Below, piece by piece: positions 1 through 8,625 of a stretch of 31,904 nt of DNA. A program made the translations under genes and the position numbers. Under the pieces are notes generated by a model, which was not told the DNA's origin, did no database searches, and saw nothing but the letters and a program-made list of their open reading frames with translations. The stretch's first letter is position 1. The number at the start of each line of letters is the position of its first letter. The stretch is from a virus, in the IMG/VR virus record IMGVR_UViG_3300021962_000394, positions 1 to 31,904 of that record. One strand, 5' to 3'.

Positions 1-3000
1 ATCTTTCAATGCTTGCGCTTGCTGTCTTGTTACCGCAATCCAAGCTTTCCCTTTAAAGGCGCCTTGCTCAAGCTGTTCATTCAAAGACTTCAGGCTTTGA
101 ACATTTCCTTCGTAACGCTGGGCCGCAGTCCGAGCCTCAGCGCCGGTCATTGCAGCAATAGCACTGGAAGCGTTTCGCGCTTTGGTCTTAATATCATCAA
201 GCTGCTGCTTCGTTGCCATGAGCTTCTCAATCAGCATGCTCAGGCCAACAATTACCAGGCCAATCCCTGAAGCCGAGAAGAATGTCCTCAGCGTTACGCC
301 AGCAGCTCTAATAGAAGATGCAGTGGTCGATGCTGTTGCACCTGTTGCTGCCATCATTCCACGGAAAGCAGTTAATGTACTCGTGCCAGTAGCAATTCGT
401 GCATTAAATACTGCCAATTGAACTGCGTTGGCTGCCCATAGCCCCCTGGCTATAGACAAGGCGGCATTCAATGGAAGGAAAATTAGGTATAGCTTTGCAA
501 GATATCCGACAATTGGGTTGCCAGCAATCTGAAGAAATACCTTGCCAAGCTCTAAAGCAACTTGAGCTAGACCAAGAAGCTGCCTTGCAACCTCGCCTAC
601 GTTCTTCTGGATGCCTTCAAAAGCAGGACGAAGCTTCTCCAGTTCTTGCGCAATACCAAAGCCACCAGCGCTCTTGGCAGCAGCCCCCGTAAAGAATGCG
701 TTCAGTCCATCAGTAAGTGTTTTAATGCCGTTAGAAAATGGCGTAACAACACTATTAAGGAAATTAACAGCTAGGGGCTCAAATGCTTCATACAAAAGTT
801 TGGCCGAATTTCCCATTCGGTTCATCGCACCCTGGAACGTCCTGGCCGCACCTTCTGCTCCAGGGCCAAATTCCGAATTCATAATCAAGCTTACGTTCGT
901 AAGCAATTGCTTCATCGCCTCTCCCTTATACGCGCCATCCTCAAGGGCCTGAGAGAAGTCGCTAATAGCCTTTTCTCCTTTAAACCCTGCGGCCTCAGCG
1001 AAAATAGCCATTGCGCCAGGCAATACGTCACCAAGCTGGCCTTTCAGCTCTTCTGACATAACCTGGCCTTTGCTGGCCATTTGAGCAAAGGCATAATTCA
1101 CGCGATCAACCTTGTCGGCGCTCATTCCGAACGTTGCCGCAGCCTTGCTGATGCCAGTAAACAATCCGCGAATTTCTTCTCCACTAAAACCAGCAGGCTC
1201 CATCGACGCATAAAGCCTGGTAAAACCTTCCCGAGCAGACTGCAGAGGAATATTGTATTTATCAACCAGATCCAAAATCAACTGATTTGAATCCCTAAAT
1301 TCACTACTGGTAGGAGTGATGGCTCCCAATGTGTTCCTAAAGTTCTGCAAAGCAGAAACTGCCTCGACCACTTGAGCAGGGAAATTGGTTATTACAGCGA
1401 GAGCTTTGTAAGCAGCGCCAAAAAGCAACACTTGTTTTGCTGCAAATCCAAACTCATCACCCATTTCACGGATGAGTCCCTGTCCCGGCAGAGAAGAAGG
1501 CATTCTTCCTGAGAAGAACCCCCCAAGTCCGCCGCCACCACCGCCGCCACCGCCTCCGCCGACACCACCACCCCCAGCCCCGCCTGGAGGCAAAAAGCGC
1601 GCTGCAGTGCCCAGTGGCACTTGGCCAGATGCGACTTCCATGCCCCTCCGTTGAGAGGCGCGAGCTGCATCTTCAGCGAAAATAACTGCAGATCGAGCAG
1701 CAGATCTTGTACGCGCCTCTAGTTCCCGAAGCGCGAGTGCAGCGGCTCGTGAAGCTTCAGCGGTGCCAGCAGGACCAAGCAACCCAGCAACACGAGTGGG
1801 TGCGGGTGTTGAGTCGAAAATACCTCGCACCGGCAGCGAAGGTCCTTGCATTCGGGGCTGAGACATTCCATAAGGAACAGCTCCTGCCCGGCCAATAAAT
1901 CCAGTGCCATATGCACCAGGCATCCCCGGTGGATAATTCACAAAACCAGGAGAAATAGCACTCCTACCGATGTAACCAGTAGAAAGAACGCCTGGATTTA
2001 CAACGCCACCAGTAAAGAGACTTTGATTTACGCCAGTACCAGCACCAAAGCCTCCACCAGCAGAAGCGAGTGCTTCAATAAGACTTGCAATACGGCCTGG
2101 GCGAGGCGTTTGACGCCCGCCCATATCAGGGGCACGATATTGCTGACCATAAAGACCCTGTAAGCGAGCGGTAAGCTCACGCGGATCCATGCCAAACATC
2201 AGCGGCAGTGCTGCTGCAAAGGCAGGGGCGCTGGCCGCAGCGCCCCTTGTGGCAGCTCTGGTCGCTTGAATATTTCCCAATGCGGGGCCAGCCATTGCCG
2301 CGTTAATTCCAGCGCCGGTTTGCAACAAGCGGCCACGCTGTTGACGATTACCAGGAAGCTGGACGATGCCAGCCATGGCGGCAATCATCGTTGCTTGAAG
2401 GCGAGCTGCACCAGACTGGGCTTCACCTTGCAAAGCGCGGAACAGGCTTCGCATTTCTTGAATGCCCATCCGAGTGGCTTCACTCAAGCCATTCTTTAAC
2501 CCTTGCTCAAAACCTTCTCCAGAGTCTTCACCAACTTTCCTAAACTCTCGCGATGGAGACGCGATACCAAGGACATCCTTGATAGAGCGAAGCGTATCTT
2601 CTCCAAGCTTCGCGGCAGCTCTTCCTACTTTTGACGATCCACCTTTCAAGCCATTTGCAAGGCCATTTACTGCCTCTTCTCCACTGTCACTAAACGCCGG
2701 AACAAGAGCAGCACGAATTTCTTCGCTGGTAGACCTTGCGAGACCTTTGCTTAATTGACCAACGGCTAAATTGGCCTCACGAAACAGACCATAAACAGCC
2801 TGAAGTTGCCCTCGGCTAAGTCCTTCTACTGCCTGAGCACCAGCTAGTCGACCAGTAACAGCACGCGAAGCAGTGCCACCAAATCCCGCAGGCGGCTTGC
2901 CTTGCTCCGTATATTTGATCTTAATTTCAATGGGAGCTGCAACTGCTCGGCGAAGAGTTGCAAGACTCCGATTCAGTTGCCCTAGATTTGCGCGTGCTCC

Positions 3001-3195
3001 AACAATCTGCGAATCATTAACGTTGATGCGCAATTCTTTCGTGAGTCCAGCCATTTGGCGCTGGAAATCACGCTTGTCAATACTGAGCTTTACTTTCCCG
3101 GAGAACTCAGACGCAGCAATCTGGCTCAGCTTGCCAAGCTGTTGGCGAAAATATACAAGGTCAAATGATACGCCAAGCCGGAGTTCCGCCGCCAT
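1..3195 (-). CDS. Tail tape measure protein (C-terminus outside window)
   Basis: Open from an ATG at 3195 through the left edge, so 1065 codons are visible and the C-terminus is missing. It sets tail length and is expelled during DNA ejection. Residues about 1-420 are Ala/Gly/Arg rich. Residues about 535-557 are nearly pure glycine. Residues about 580-790 resemble the tape-measure N-terminal domain family, with the stretch GQLGDVLPGAMAIFAEAAG. Two hydrophobic stretches lie near residues 890-925 and 970-992, as expected for a channel-forming tape measure. It follows the frameshifting tail chaperone pair, the canonical position. No strong Shine-Dalgarno precedes the ATG. The call is firm from size, composition and context; the total length is unknown. 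Confidence 0.9.
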   Translation of the reverse strand, partial: MAAELRLGVSFDLVYFRQQLGKLSQIAASEFSGKVKLSIDKRDFQRQMAGLTKELRINVNDSQIVGARANLGQLNRSLATLRRAVAAPIEIKIKYTEQGKPPAGFGGTASRAVTGRLAGAQAVEGLSRGQLQAVYGLFREANLAVGQLSKGLARSTSEEIRAALVPAFSDSGEEAVNGLANGLKGGSSKVGRAAAKLGEDTLRSIKDVLGIASPSREFRKVGEDSGEGFEQGLKNGLSEATRMGIQEMRSLFRALQGEAQSGAARLQATMIAAMAGIVQLPGNRQQRGRLLQTGAGINAAMAGPALGNIQATRAATRGAAASAPAFAAALPLMFGMDPRELTARLQGLYGQQYRAPDMGGRQTPRPGRIASLIEALASAGGGFGAGTGVNQSLFTGGVVNPGVLSTGYIGRSAISPGFVNYPPGMPGAYGTGFIGRAGAVPYGMSQPRMQGPSLPVRGIFDSTPAPTRVAGLLGPAGTAEASRAAALALRELEARTRSAARSAVIFAEDAARASQRRGMEVASGQVPLGTAARFLPPGGAGGGGVGGGGGGGGGGGLGGFFSGRMPSSLPGQGLIREMGDEFGFAAKQVLLFGAAYKALAVITNFPAQVVEAVSALQNFRNTLGAITPTSSEFRDSNQLILDLVDKYNIPLQSAREGFTRLYASMEPAGFSGEEIRGLFTGISKAAATFGMSADKVDRVNYAFAQMASKGQVMSEELKGQLGDVLPGAMAIFAEAAGFKGEKAISDFSQALEDGAYKGEAMKQLLTNVSLIMNSEFGPGAEGAARTFQGAMNRMGNSAKLLYEAFEPLAVNFLNSVVTPFSNGIKTLTDGLNAFFTGAAAKSAGGFGIAQELEKLRPAFEGIQKNVGEVARQLLGLAQVALELGKVFLQIAGNPIVGYLAKLYLIFLPLNAALSIARGLWAANAVQLAVFNARIATGTSTLTAFRGMMAATGATASTTASSIRAAGVTLRTFFSASGIGLVIVGLSMLIEKLMATKQQLDDIKTKARNASSAIAAMTGAEARTAAQRYEGNVQSLKSLNEQLEQGAFKGKAWIAVTRQQAQALKD

Positions 3196-3247
3196 TACTG
3201 CGCTTACAGCATTCTTCTATTAAGTGTAGCTTTAACGAGGCATGATA

Positions 3248-3757
3248 TTACTCATCACTCCGTATTGAAGAGTTTTTAAGCTCCTCGGCCAGCATCGAAA
3301 CCACTCTTGGATCCATCTTTCGCGTCTTCATTAGACGCTTGAGTACCGCAGCACTCTCTTCCGTAATTCCTGTTTCTTTCTTAAGCTTGCGCGTATCAAA
3401 AGGCAGGAAGTCGTCGGGCGTCACTGATACTTTTTTGCCTCCCAGCGCATGAGCAACCATTGTCGCCATCTTGGCCACTGATACACTCTGCAAATTCAAT
3501 TGCGTGTGATCATGCCGCTCCAAAAACCTTAGAGCGGCTAGCACATCCTTGACTTTTTGCCTGGAAAAATTCTCCGGCGTCCACCTATCATCTTTCAACG
3601 ATGATGCATTAAGCCGAAAGAAAATAGCATTCCAATCAGTAAGGCCTTTTAGAAACGCACGCGCCTTTTTCTCTATTCGTTCGGCAAGGCTTCCCCCTTG
3701 GTTTTCCTCTTCGATTTTTTTGCTTGCGCTGCTTTCACCTCCGCATCTTGTTCCTCA
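3248..3757 (-). CDS. Tail assembly chaperone, frameshift extension (GT-like second part)
   Basis: This minus-strand frame is open from just after a stop at 3755-3757 to the stop at 3248, with no ATG near its beginning; the first start-like codon is a TTG at 3598. It lies in the -1 frame of the preceding chaperone gene. The A AAA AAA heptamer at 3721-3715 would join the two, giving an extension that begins IEEENQGGSLAER and ends SSIRSDE. In lambda and many siphoviruses such a G/GT pair immediately precedes the tape measure and helps tail assembly. Conserved-looking stretches include DDRWTPENFSRQKVKDV and KKVSVTPDDFLPF. The extension would contain about 155 residues. Independent initiation at the TTG is possible but less likely. 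Confidence 0.75.
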
Positions 3758-4218
3758 GCGATAAATTCCAGCACCCTGCTTTGCATTTCGCGAGTCATGG
3801 TCTTTGTGTCTTCAATAGACCAATCGTCAAGTCGCTGCCAGTCTTCACCAATTTTGCCCTCACCACGACAGCGCATAAACGCGGTAATGAGCTTGGCATT
3901 GCCAAGTTCTGCTGATCCGCCCGAAGTGACCATGGAGAGGGTCTCTTCAGTGTAGTCCGATAGCAATTCAGCCTCAGTGAAGCCGCCGCCACCTTGAAGC
4001 ATCTCAAACGCTTCATCCAGAGGAATGTCTTTTGCTGCCGCAATTTTTTTGGCAAGCTGCACAGCCTTGATCGTGCTCTGGCTTTGAGCCTTAGAGATTT
4101 CCTCTTGCTCAATGCTTTCAGCAACAAGCCAACCACCATGACGCTGCAAACGCAGCGTCGAAGTGAGTTCAAAGTAGCTGGCCTCTTCAGATGCCAGTAG
4201 GAAGCTGTACTTGCTCAT
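3673..4218 (-). CDS. Tail assembly chaperone (G-like first part)
   Basis: An ATG at 4218 opens 181 residues beginning MSKYSFLLASEEASYF. It lies between the tail tube and the tape measure, where the lambda G-type chaperone is expected. It is an acidic, mostly helical protein with a lysine-rich end, AQAKKSKRKTKGEALPNE. That end contains A AAA AAA at 3721-3715, ahead of the zero-frame stop at 3673. The gene overlaps the upstream 88-aa gene by 32 nt. I recognise no signature domain, so the function is inferred from position, length and the slippery site. Confidence 0.75.
   Translation of the reverse strand: MSKYSFLLASEEASYFELTSTLRLQRHGGWLVAESIEQEEISKAQSQSTIKAVQLAKKIAAAKDIPLDEAFEMLQGGGGFTEAELLSDYTEETLSMVTSGGSAELGNAKLITAFMRCRGEGKIGEDWQRLDDWSIEDTKTMTREMQSRVLEFIAEEQDAEVKAAQAKKSKRKTKGEALPNE
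3715..3721 (-). other. Candidate -1 ribosomal frameshift site A AAA AAA
   Basis: Seven consecutive A residues on the minus strand are read in the zero frame as GCA AAA AAA TCG, which fits X XXY YYZ. A -1 slip enters the frame that ends at 3248. The -1 frame has a stop at 3757-3755 just upstream, so it can only be reached from the zero frame near here. No strong stem-loop was evident immediately downstream. Confidence 0.75.
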
Positions 4219-4453
4219 AACTCAGAATTGCCAATGGCACATTAAACGCTTTAAGACGCTCGCCTTTCGTTCGCACGTCTTCAGGCAGTTCAATCAGAAA
4301 CGAATGTTGCTCGCTTGAGATTCTAATAGTGGTTTCCGAAAAAGAAATAACGCAGAGAATGCCCGCCTCAAGGGTGGGTCCATCCACCCTGGCGTTAATC
4401 ACATGCACTTCTCCAGAGTCACTCTCTAGATAATCAATGGGACCATCAACCAT
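4187..4453 (-). CDS. Small hypothetical protein between connector and tail chaperone genes
   Basis: An ATG at 4453 opens 88 residues beginning MVDGPIDYLESDSGEV. I do not recognise a family. The sequence is beta-rich and acidic. It overlaps the upstream connector gene by 8 nt and the downstream chaperone by 32 nt, so it is probably translationally coupled within the tail operon. Its position suggests a tail completion or accessory role, which is inference only. Confidence 0.6.
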   Translation of the reverse strand: MVDGPIDYLESDSGEVHVINARVDGPTLEAGILCVISFSETTIRISSEQHSFLIELPEDVRTKGERLKAFNVPLAILSYEQVQLPTGI

Positions 4454-4895
4454 TGAGGCTTTGATCGATGCGGGCCATTAGTCTACTCTTGATATCACTG
4501 TCTTCAAACAAGAATTCAGAAGCCAGTTCATCTGTCCATCGACGCGCCTCTCGTGAATGAGGCCCTTGCCCTTCATGAACAAACCATGCGTATTCGTCGC
4601 CGCTTGAATTCTTTGCGTTCCAATGCCAATTAGCTTCGGCGCCATTGGGCACGCTTGAGTAACGATAACTTTCTACGCCACTGTCGTACAAAGCTTCGGT
4701 GTCAAGAATGTCACGAGGGTTGCCAGCTACTTCGCCGTTTTTTCGCGACGTGAGAGGCCCCGGATAGACATATTGTTCTTCAAATTTTTCTCGCCAATAT
4801 TCTTTGTTTACATCCTCTTCTGTCCATTGCTGAAATGCTCTTATTAACGCCTCCTCTACTTTCTTGGTGCCAATAATCCTTGCAATACCAGCCAT
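4446..4895 (-). CDS. Putative neck / head-tail connector protein (HK97 gp10-like)
   Basis: An ATG at 4895 opens 149 residues beginning MAGIARIIGTKKVEEAL. A central segment reads YAWFVHEGQGPHSREARRW, with the aromatic, Val-His-Glu-Gly pattern common in small neck proteins of the HK97 gp10 kind. The ending KSRLMARIDQSLN suggests a C-terminal helix. It lies directly upstream of the chaperone genes and downstream of a tail-terminator candidate. The family assignment is by motif impression and gene order. Confidence 0.5.
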   Translation of the reverse strand: MAGIARIIGTKKVEEALIRAFQQWTEEDVNKEYWREKFEEQYVYPGPLTSRKNGEVAGNPRDILDTEALYDSGVESYRYSSVPNGAEANWHWNAKNSSGDEYAWFVHEGQGPHSREARRWTDELASEFLFEDSDIKSRLMARIDQSLNG

Positions 4896-4904
4896 AAGCG
4901 CTCC

Positions 4905-5315
4905 TTATTCGTTAGCTACTGGGCGGTACTGCGTGGCAATTTCAATGTCTGGGATAATAAAGCGAGCATATTGATATTCCCTGTCGCTTGATGGAAATCC
5001 CTGGAGTGTCGCATCCGGGAAATGCCTCAACATTCGATCAACGGCATCATCCATGTCCTCGCTTGACGGGTCATACTGCGACAACACCACTTCCCATGCT
5101 TTCCGCATCTCCACCATCCCCATCAGGGGGCGGCTACGGCGCACTGGATACTGCTTTATGGACGCCTCCATACCACGCACCTTCCAACCCTTCGGCACGC
5201 CGCTTCTGCCGTCCACCCACAATGCCGGTACTGTCGTGCCGTTGGGCAGCGTATAGCTGCCCAACAAATCTGACAATAATTGCGAAACCGTATCCCTAAC
5301 TTGAAGGATGTTCAT
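4905..5315 (-). CDS. Putative tail terminator / tail completion protein
   Basis: An ATG at 5315 opens 136 residues beginning MNILQVRDTVSQLLSDLLG. The alpha-beta pattern, the central RSRPLMGMVEMRKAWEVVL strand region and the size fit tail terminator proteins that cap the tail tube at the neck. It is separated from the upstream tail tube gene by a strong terminator at 5320-5344, so read-through or an internal promoter is needed for expression. The ATG lacks a visible Shine-Dalgarno. Confidence 0.45.
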   Translation of the reverse strand: MNILQVRDTVSQLLSDLLGSYTLPNGTTVPALWVDGRSGVPKGWKVRGMEASIKQYPVRRSRPLMGMVEMRKAWEVVLSQYDPSSEDMDDAVDRMLRHFPDATLQGFPSSDREYQYARFIIPDIEIATQYRPVANE

Positions 5316-5319
5316 ATCA

Positions 5320-5344
5320 ATAAAATAGCCCCCTTTCGGGGGCT
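5320..5344 (-). terminator. Rho-independent terminator after the tail tube gene
   Basis: On the minus strand the stem AGCCCCC/GGGGGCT closes a GAAA loop and is followed by ATTTTATT. It sits between the tail tube stop and the next tail gene, so it probably raises the tail tube transcript over downstream tail genes. Confidence 0.85.
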
Positions 5345-5369
5345 TGCGGGACTTTCTCTATGGAAAGGA

Positions 5370-5948
5370 TCAGGAATTAGGAGCGGTGGGCAGGATTGCG
5401 CCGGAGATGGTGCAACGGCCAGTGCCGTAGGTGCCACGGCTCATAAGGTCAAAAGTGGTCTCAACGAGGTTATCAGCAGGATAGCTCTCGTTGTAGTTCA
5501 TCACAGTAGCAGCGAAGCAGGTGAGGTCATAAGTTTGACCACCCAGGAATTTAAAGATCTCTACATAGATTTCAAAATCCTTTTCGGTGCGACCGCGCAG
5601 AATCACATCCATTGCCTCATCGAAAGCAGTGCTATCAATGGAAGTGCCGTCCAGATCCTTCTGGAAGTAGGAAGTGATAGAAGCTTGGCAACGCTGGGTA
5701 ACTTTCACGCTATCAGCGAAGCCGCCGCCACCAAGCAGGTAGTATTCTTGTTCGCCATCGTTAAACGAAACGGTGGCATTGGTGACACCGCCCAGGAAAT
5801 ACATGTTGGCGGGAACGCCAGACGAAGGACGGGAGAGAACGCCGGCAGAAGCCGGGGTGATCACAGGACGAGTGGCGCCAGACAGGGCACCCACATACAC
5901 GATGGTGTCCTGACTCTTGATGATCTGAGTGGGATGTTGAATGGCCAT
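5370..5948 (-). CDS. Major tail tube protein
   Basis: An ATG at 5948 opens 192 residues beginning MAIQHPTQIIKSQDTIVYVG. The protein is rich in Thr, Ser and Gly and predicted beta strands, with segments VTNATVSFNDGEQEYYLLGG and EIYVEIFKFLGGQTYDLT. Length, composition and place (after connectors, before chaperones and tape measure) fit the protein that stacks as hexamers into the tail tube. A strong terminator follows directly, which is common after highly expressed structural genes. No exact family name is claimed. Confidence 0.75.
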   Translation of the reverse strand: MAIQHPTQIIKSQDTIVYVGALSGATRPVITPASAGVLSRPSSGVPANMYFLGGVTNATVSFNDGEQEYYLLGGGGFADSVKVTQRCQASITSYFQKDLDGTSIDSTAFDEAMDVILRGRTEKDFEIYVEIFKFLGGQTYDLTCFAATVMNYNESYPADNLVETTFDLMSRGTYGTGRCTISGAILPTAPNS

Positions 5949-5971
5949 TGAAACAATGCGAAGGAGCGTGA

Positions 5972-6361
5972 TTAACGATTAAGGACACTTCCTGCTCCCA
6001 CAACTCTAAAGTAGCCGTGGATTGGGGTGCCCAAAAACTGACGGTAGTGGTCAGTCATTTCGGTCGTAGGGAGTAGTTCAAAACGCCCCTCCTGATTTTC
6101 AATGGTGGCTGCTGCCACACTTCCAGGGGGCACTCCCGAAAAAGCTAATGGGCTAACTAATCTGCCTTTCATATAAATGGCAGTTTCATCAGCCCCAAGC
6201 CGCTGATCATACCGAGGATCCCTGCTCTGCTTCAATGTGGCGTAGTACGTAGCGTCTCCTGTGAGTTCTACGTAATTACCAGTGGCCGAATCTGTTGCGT
6301 ATCCGCTCGCCACTGCAAATACCAGGGTGGCATTGGCTAGTGGCGGGGCAGGATTAGTCAT
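5972..6361 (-). CDS. Putative head-tail stopper / joining protein
   Basis: An ATG at 6361 opens 129 residues beginning MTNPAPPLANATLVFAVASG. It shares one base with the stop of the upstream connector (TGATG), indicating translational coupling. A beta-rich pattern (NYVELTGDATYYATLKQSRD, GYFRVVGAGSVLNR) and the position between adaptor and tail tube fit a stopper protein. The family is not recognised with certainty. Confidence 0.5.
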   Translation of the reverse strand: MTNPAPPLANATLVFAVASGYATDSATGNYVELTGDATYYATLKQSRDPRYDQRLGADETAIYMKGRLVSPLAFSGVPPGSVAAATIENQEGRFELLPTTEMTDHYRQFLGTPIHGYFRVVGAGSVLNR

Positions 6362-6672
6362 CAGACAACAAAACCAAGCAGAGAAGATGATGCCGCTTCA
6401 GTGAGACGCTTGAACTCCTGGCCATACAATGTGGCTTCTAGTCCCTTGCCATACACCTTGCCATCTGTAGCGCCAATTTGAACGCCCATTTGAGCAAGTT
6501 GGATGGAAATGATGTGAGCAGCTAGAAAACGTACAGCTCGGTCAGTCTGATCACCAAAGATGTCGGACGATACGTCTGCAGAAGCGCTTTCAATGGCGCC
6601 GTTCACAATTCCCGAAGGATGGGGACTGAACTCAGGAAAGCGCTGTAGGAAACCAGAATAAGTGACTGTCAT
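6361..6672 (-). CDS. Head-tail adaptor (DUF4054-like)
   Basis: An ATG at 6672 opens 103 residues beginning MTVTYSGFLQRFPEF. The pattern F..RFPEF followed by helices (VNGAIESASADVSSDIFGDQ, AVRFLAAHIISIQLAQMG) is typical of the DUF4054/gp6-type connector ring that binds below the portal. It overlaps the upstream gene by 4 nt (ATGA). The call is by recognisable pattern and context. Confidence 0.65.
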   Translation of the reverse strand: MTVTYSGFLQRFPEFSPHPSGIVNGAIESASADVSSDIFGDQTDRAVRFLAAHIISIQLAQMGVQIGATDGKVYGKGLEATLYGQEFKRLTEAASSSLLGFVV

Positions 6673-7055
6673 GCCTTTCCTGTGCGAATAGCTTCAAGGC
6701 GACGGTTAATCGCGTTGCGCACCCTCACGCGGCCTTCAATCTTCTTCCAATCCCCGAGTTTGTCCTCATCGTGGAGAAGTTCAATAGCCTGGATGGCCTG
6801 ACTAAGAGGAAGCTGTGAAAGATTTTCGGCGGATTTGGGAATGGTCTCAATCTCCACCCTCTCTTTCATCTCCTCAATGGCTCCAATACGAAGAAGACCC
6901 TGCACCGTTGGGTTCAGTTTTGCTTCTTCCCATTGTTCATCAGGAATTTCCTGATTAAGGCCGGGGGCGAGGCTAATCATGCCTCGCTTTGTAATCACTC
7001 CGAAACTGGCCTCTCGCGGCGGATTCTCAAGTTCAGGGCGGTAAGCAATAAGCAT
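6669..7055 (-). CDS. Hypothetical structural-module protein
   Basis: An ATG at 7055 opens 128 residues beginning MLIAYRPELENPPREASFG. I recognise no family. The N-terminal half contains short strands, and the C-terminal half is helical and charged (QAIQAIELLHDEDKLGDWKK, RVRVRNAINRRLEAIRTG). It lies directly after the capsid gene and overlaps the adaptor by 4 nt, so it is probably a small head or head-completion protein. Confidence 0.6.
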   Translation of the reverse strand: MLIAYRPELENPPREASFGVITKRGMISLAPGLNQEIPDEQWEEAKLNPTVQGLLRIGAIEEMKERVEIETIPKSAENLSQLPLSQAIQAIELLHDEDKLGDWKKIEGRVRVRNAINRRLEAIRTGKA

Positions 7056-7123
7056 TGTGTGTTCAAAAAGAACTGCAAATTAGCTTAACCACCCTTTTCT
7101 TGATGAACTACCTAGGGGCTTCC

Positions 7124-8038
7124 TCAGGGAGCCTGAACGTAGATGACGCTCTTGGGATAGTACAGAGCGACACCACCCACGCGAGCATGGGCAGGAACGA
7201 TAAACTCAAGACCGCGCTGTTGGGGCGGGAAGAGTTCCAGCGGTTGAGGAATGTGCAGTTGCACCTTGCCGGGATCACGCTTGTAGATGACCATCCGGTT
7301 CTTGCTCAGCTCGCTCTTGTCAGCATCGAGCTGGTTGATGGGCTCAACGTTACGGATGAAAGGGTTGGTGCGCAGGAAGTACTCCAGCACAGTCACATCC
7401 GAAGAGTCAGAGTTACGAGTGGTGGAAACCACGTTGTAATCTTCCCAGGCCATCAGGATGGTGTCGGGCTGCTCCTTCATGTTGGAGCCATTGATGATGG
7501 CGGTAACACCCTGGTTCAGCAGAGCCAGCATGTCCTGAGCGGTGGTGCCAGTGGCAGTAGCGCCAGTGAACCACTTATCAGCAGCCAGCACGTCAACAGT
7601 TGCGTTGTTGAAGAAACCAGCCAGGCTCACCGAAGCCTCACCGAACAGAGCAACTTGCTCCACTTTCTCTTCGTAAGCGCGACGCACAGCGGCGGCACGA
7701 CGCTGCTCAAGAGCCACGTTGGCCATTTGAGCGGCACGCAGTTCCTGCACGGTGTAACCGAAGGAACCACCAAAGGAGCGGATGTTGAGGCTCTTCTCGG
7801 TTTGGCTCACATCAGCACGCGGCAGATCGTCTGCAGCGTCCGAGATGAGCTTGAAGTCACCAGTCGCATCCATGATGCGATAGGTGAAGGTTTGGGCGCC
7901 AGGACCAGCTTCGCTGGTTACAGGCAGGATTGTGGGGTATTTGATGTCGGCATATTCGACTTCAAACACTTGAGGGCGGATGTACTCAAGCTGGCGCTCA
8001 AGAAACAGACCCGCTTCATCCATACGAAATTCGCTCAT
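7124..8038 (-). CDS. Major capsid protein (DUF2184-like, HK97 fold)
   Basis: An ATG at 8038 follows a clear AGGAGG Shine-Dalgarno, consistent with very high expression. The 304 residues begin MSEFRMDEAGLFLERQLEYI. The N-terminal pattern of acidic, aromatic residues, then FEVEYADIKYPTILPV, fits DUF2184-family capsid subunits. A middle segment LPRADVSQTEKSLNIRSFGG and the C-terminal AHARVGGVALYYPKSVIYVQ also fit. It follows the protease/scaffold and decoration genes, the standard order. Residues 6-24 recur in the portal C-terminal extension, which is described separately. Confidence 0.88.
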   Translation of the reverse strand: MSEFRMDEAGLFLERQLEYIRPQVFEVEYADIKYPTILPVTSEAGPGAQTFTYRIMDATGDFKLISDAADDLPRADVSQTEKSLNIRSFGGSFGYTVQELRAAQMANVALEQRRAAAVRRAYEEKVEQVALFGEASVSLAGFFNNATVDVLAADKWFTGATATGTTAQDMLALLNQGVTAIINGSNMKEQPDTILMAWEDYNVVSTTRNSDSSDVTVLEYFLRTNPFIRNVEPINQLDADKSELSKNRMVIYKRDPGKVQLHIPQPLELFPPQQRGLEFIVPAHARVGGVALYYPKSVIYVQAP

Positions 8039-8049
8039 GGTGCCTCCTA

Positions 8050-8622
8050 TCAGGAATCTGCGTCAAGGGTGAAGCTGGGGCCATTCAGCTCCAGCAGGGC
8101 GATGCCAGCGCCAGTGGTCTTGGACACCCAACGGGCACCGCCAAGACGGCGAGTTTTGCCGCTCACAAATGCATGCGAGAAGCGGCCAGGGTGTGCGCCA
8201 GCAGTGGTGCCAGTGTGAGTGGCGTAGTACACGCGCACGGGAGAGGTGAGATCAACAGCGCCGGTCACATAAACGGCAACCACGCCTTTGTTCATCACAT
8301 TCAGAGCCTGCTTGTCAGAAGCGGCGGGGCGACCATTAGCGTCGGTAGCCTTCTCTTCGATGTAGGTGAGAGCATTAACGCCCACCACGGTGTCGCCAGT
8401 AGCAGCGATGGTCTTGGCAGAATTGCCCACGGTGCCTGCAGTGTTGACAACCAGCAGATCACCAAAAGCAACGCCAGCGCCAGTTTCGTTCACGAAAGTG
8501 GCGACATTATTGTCGGCAATGTCAGCAAACTGACCTTCCAGAGCAGCAGTCAGTTCCAGCTCGTAGCTGGACTGCACGCCGCCGGCAACGCCAGTGACAG
8601 TGGTGGTAAAAGTTACGGCCAT
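8050..8622 (-). CDS. Capsid decoration / structural cement protein (DUF2190-like)
   Basis: An ATG at 8622, preceded by AAGGAGG, opens 190 residues beginning MAVTFTTTVTGVAGG. The protein is almost entirely small residues (Ala, Thr, Val, Gly), as in trimeric decoration proteins that stabilise expanded HK97-type capsids. Segments such as GVAFGDLLVVNTAG and NVMNKGVVAVYVTGAVDLTS resemble the DUF2190 cement family. It sits between protease and capsid, the usual location. The call is from composition and gene order. Confidence 0.7.
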   Translation of the reverse strand: MAVTFTTTVTGVAGGVQSSYELELTAALEGQFADIADNNVATFVNETGAGVAFGDLLVVNTAGTVGNSAKTIAATGDTVVGVNALTYIEEKATDANGRPAASDKQALNVMNKGVVAVYVTGAVDLTSPVRVYYATHTGTTAGAHPGRFSHAFVSGKTRRLGGARWVSKTTGAGIALLELNGPSFTLDADS

Positions 8623-8625
8623 GGA

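Noticed and set aside
7055-8218. Long plus-strand frame opposite the capsid gene
   Set aside because: Capsid has clear family features and a strong Shine-Dalgarno on the minus strand; the antisense frame reflects biased third positions and has no domain.
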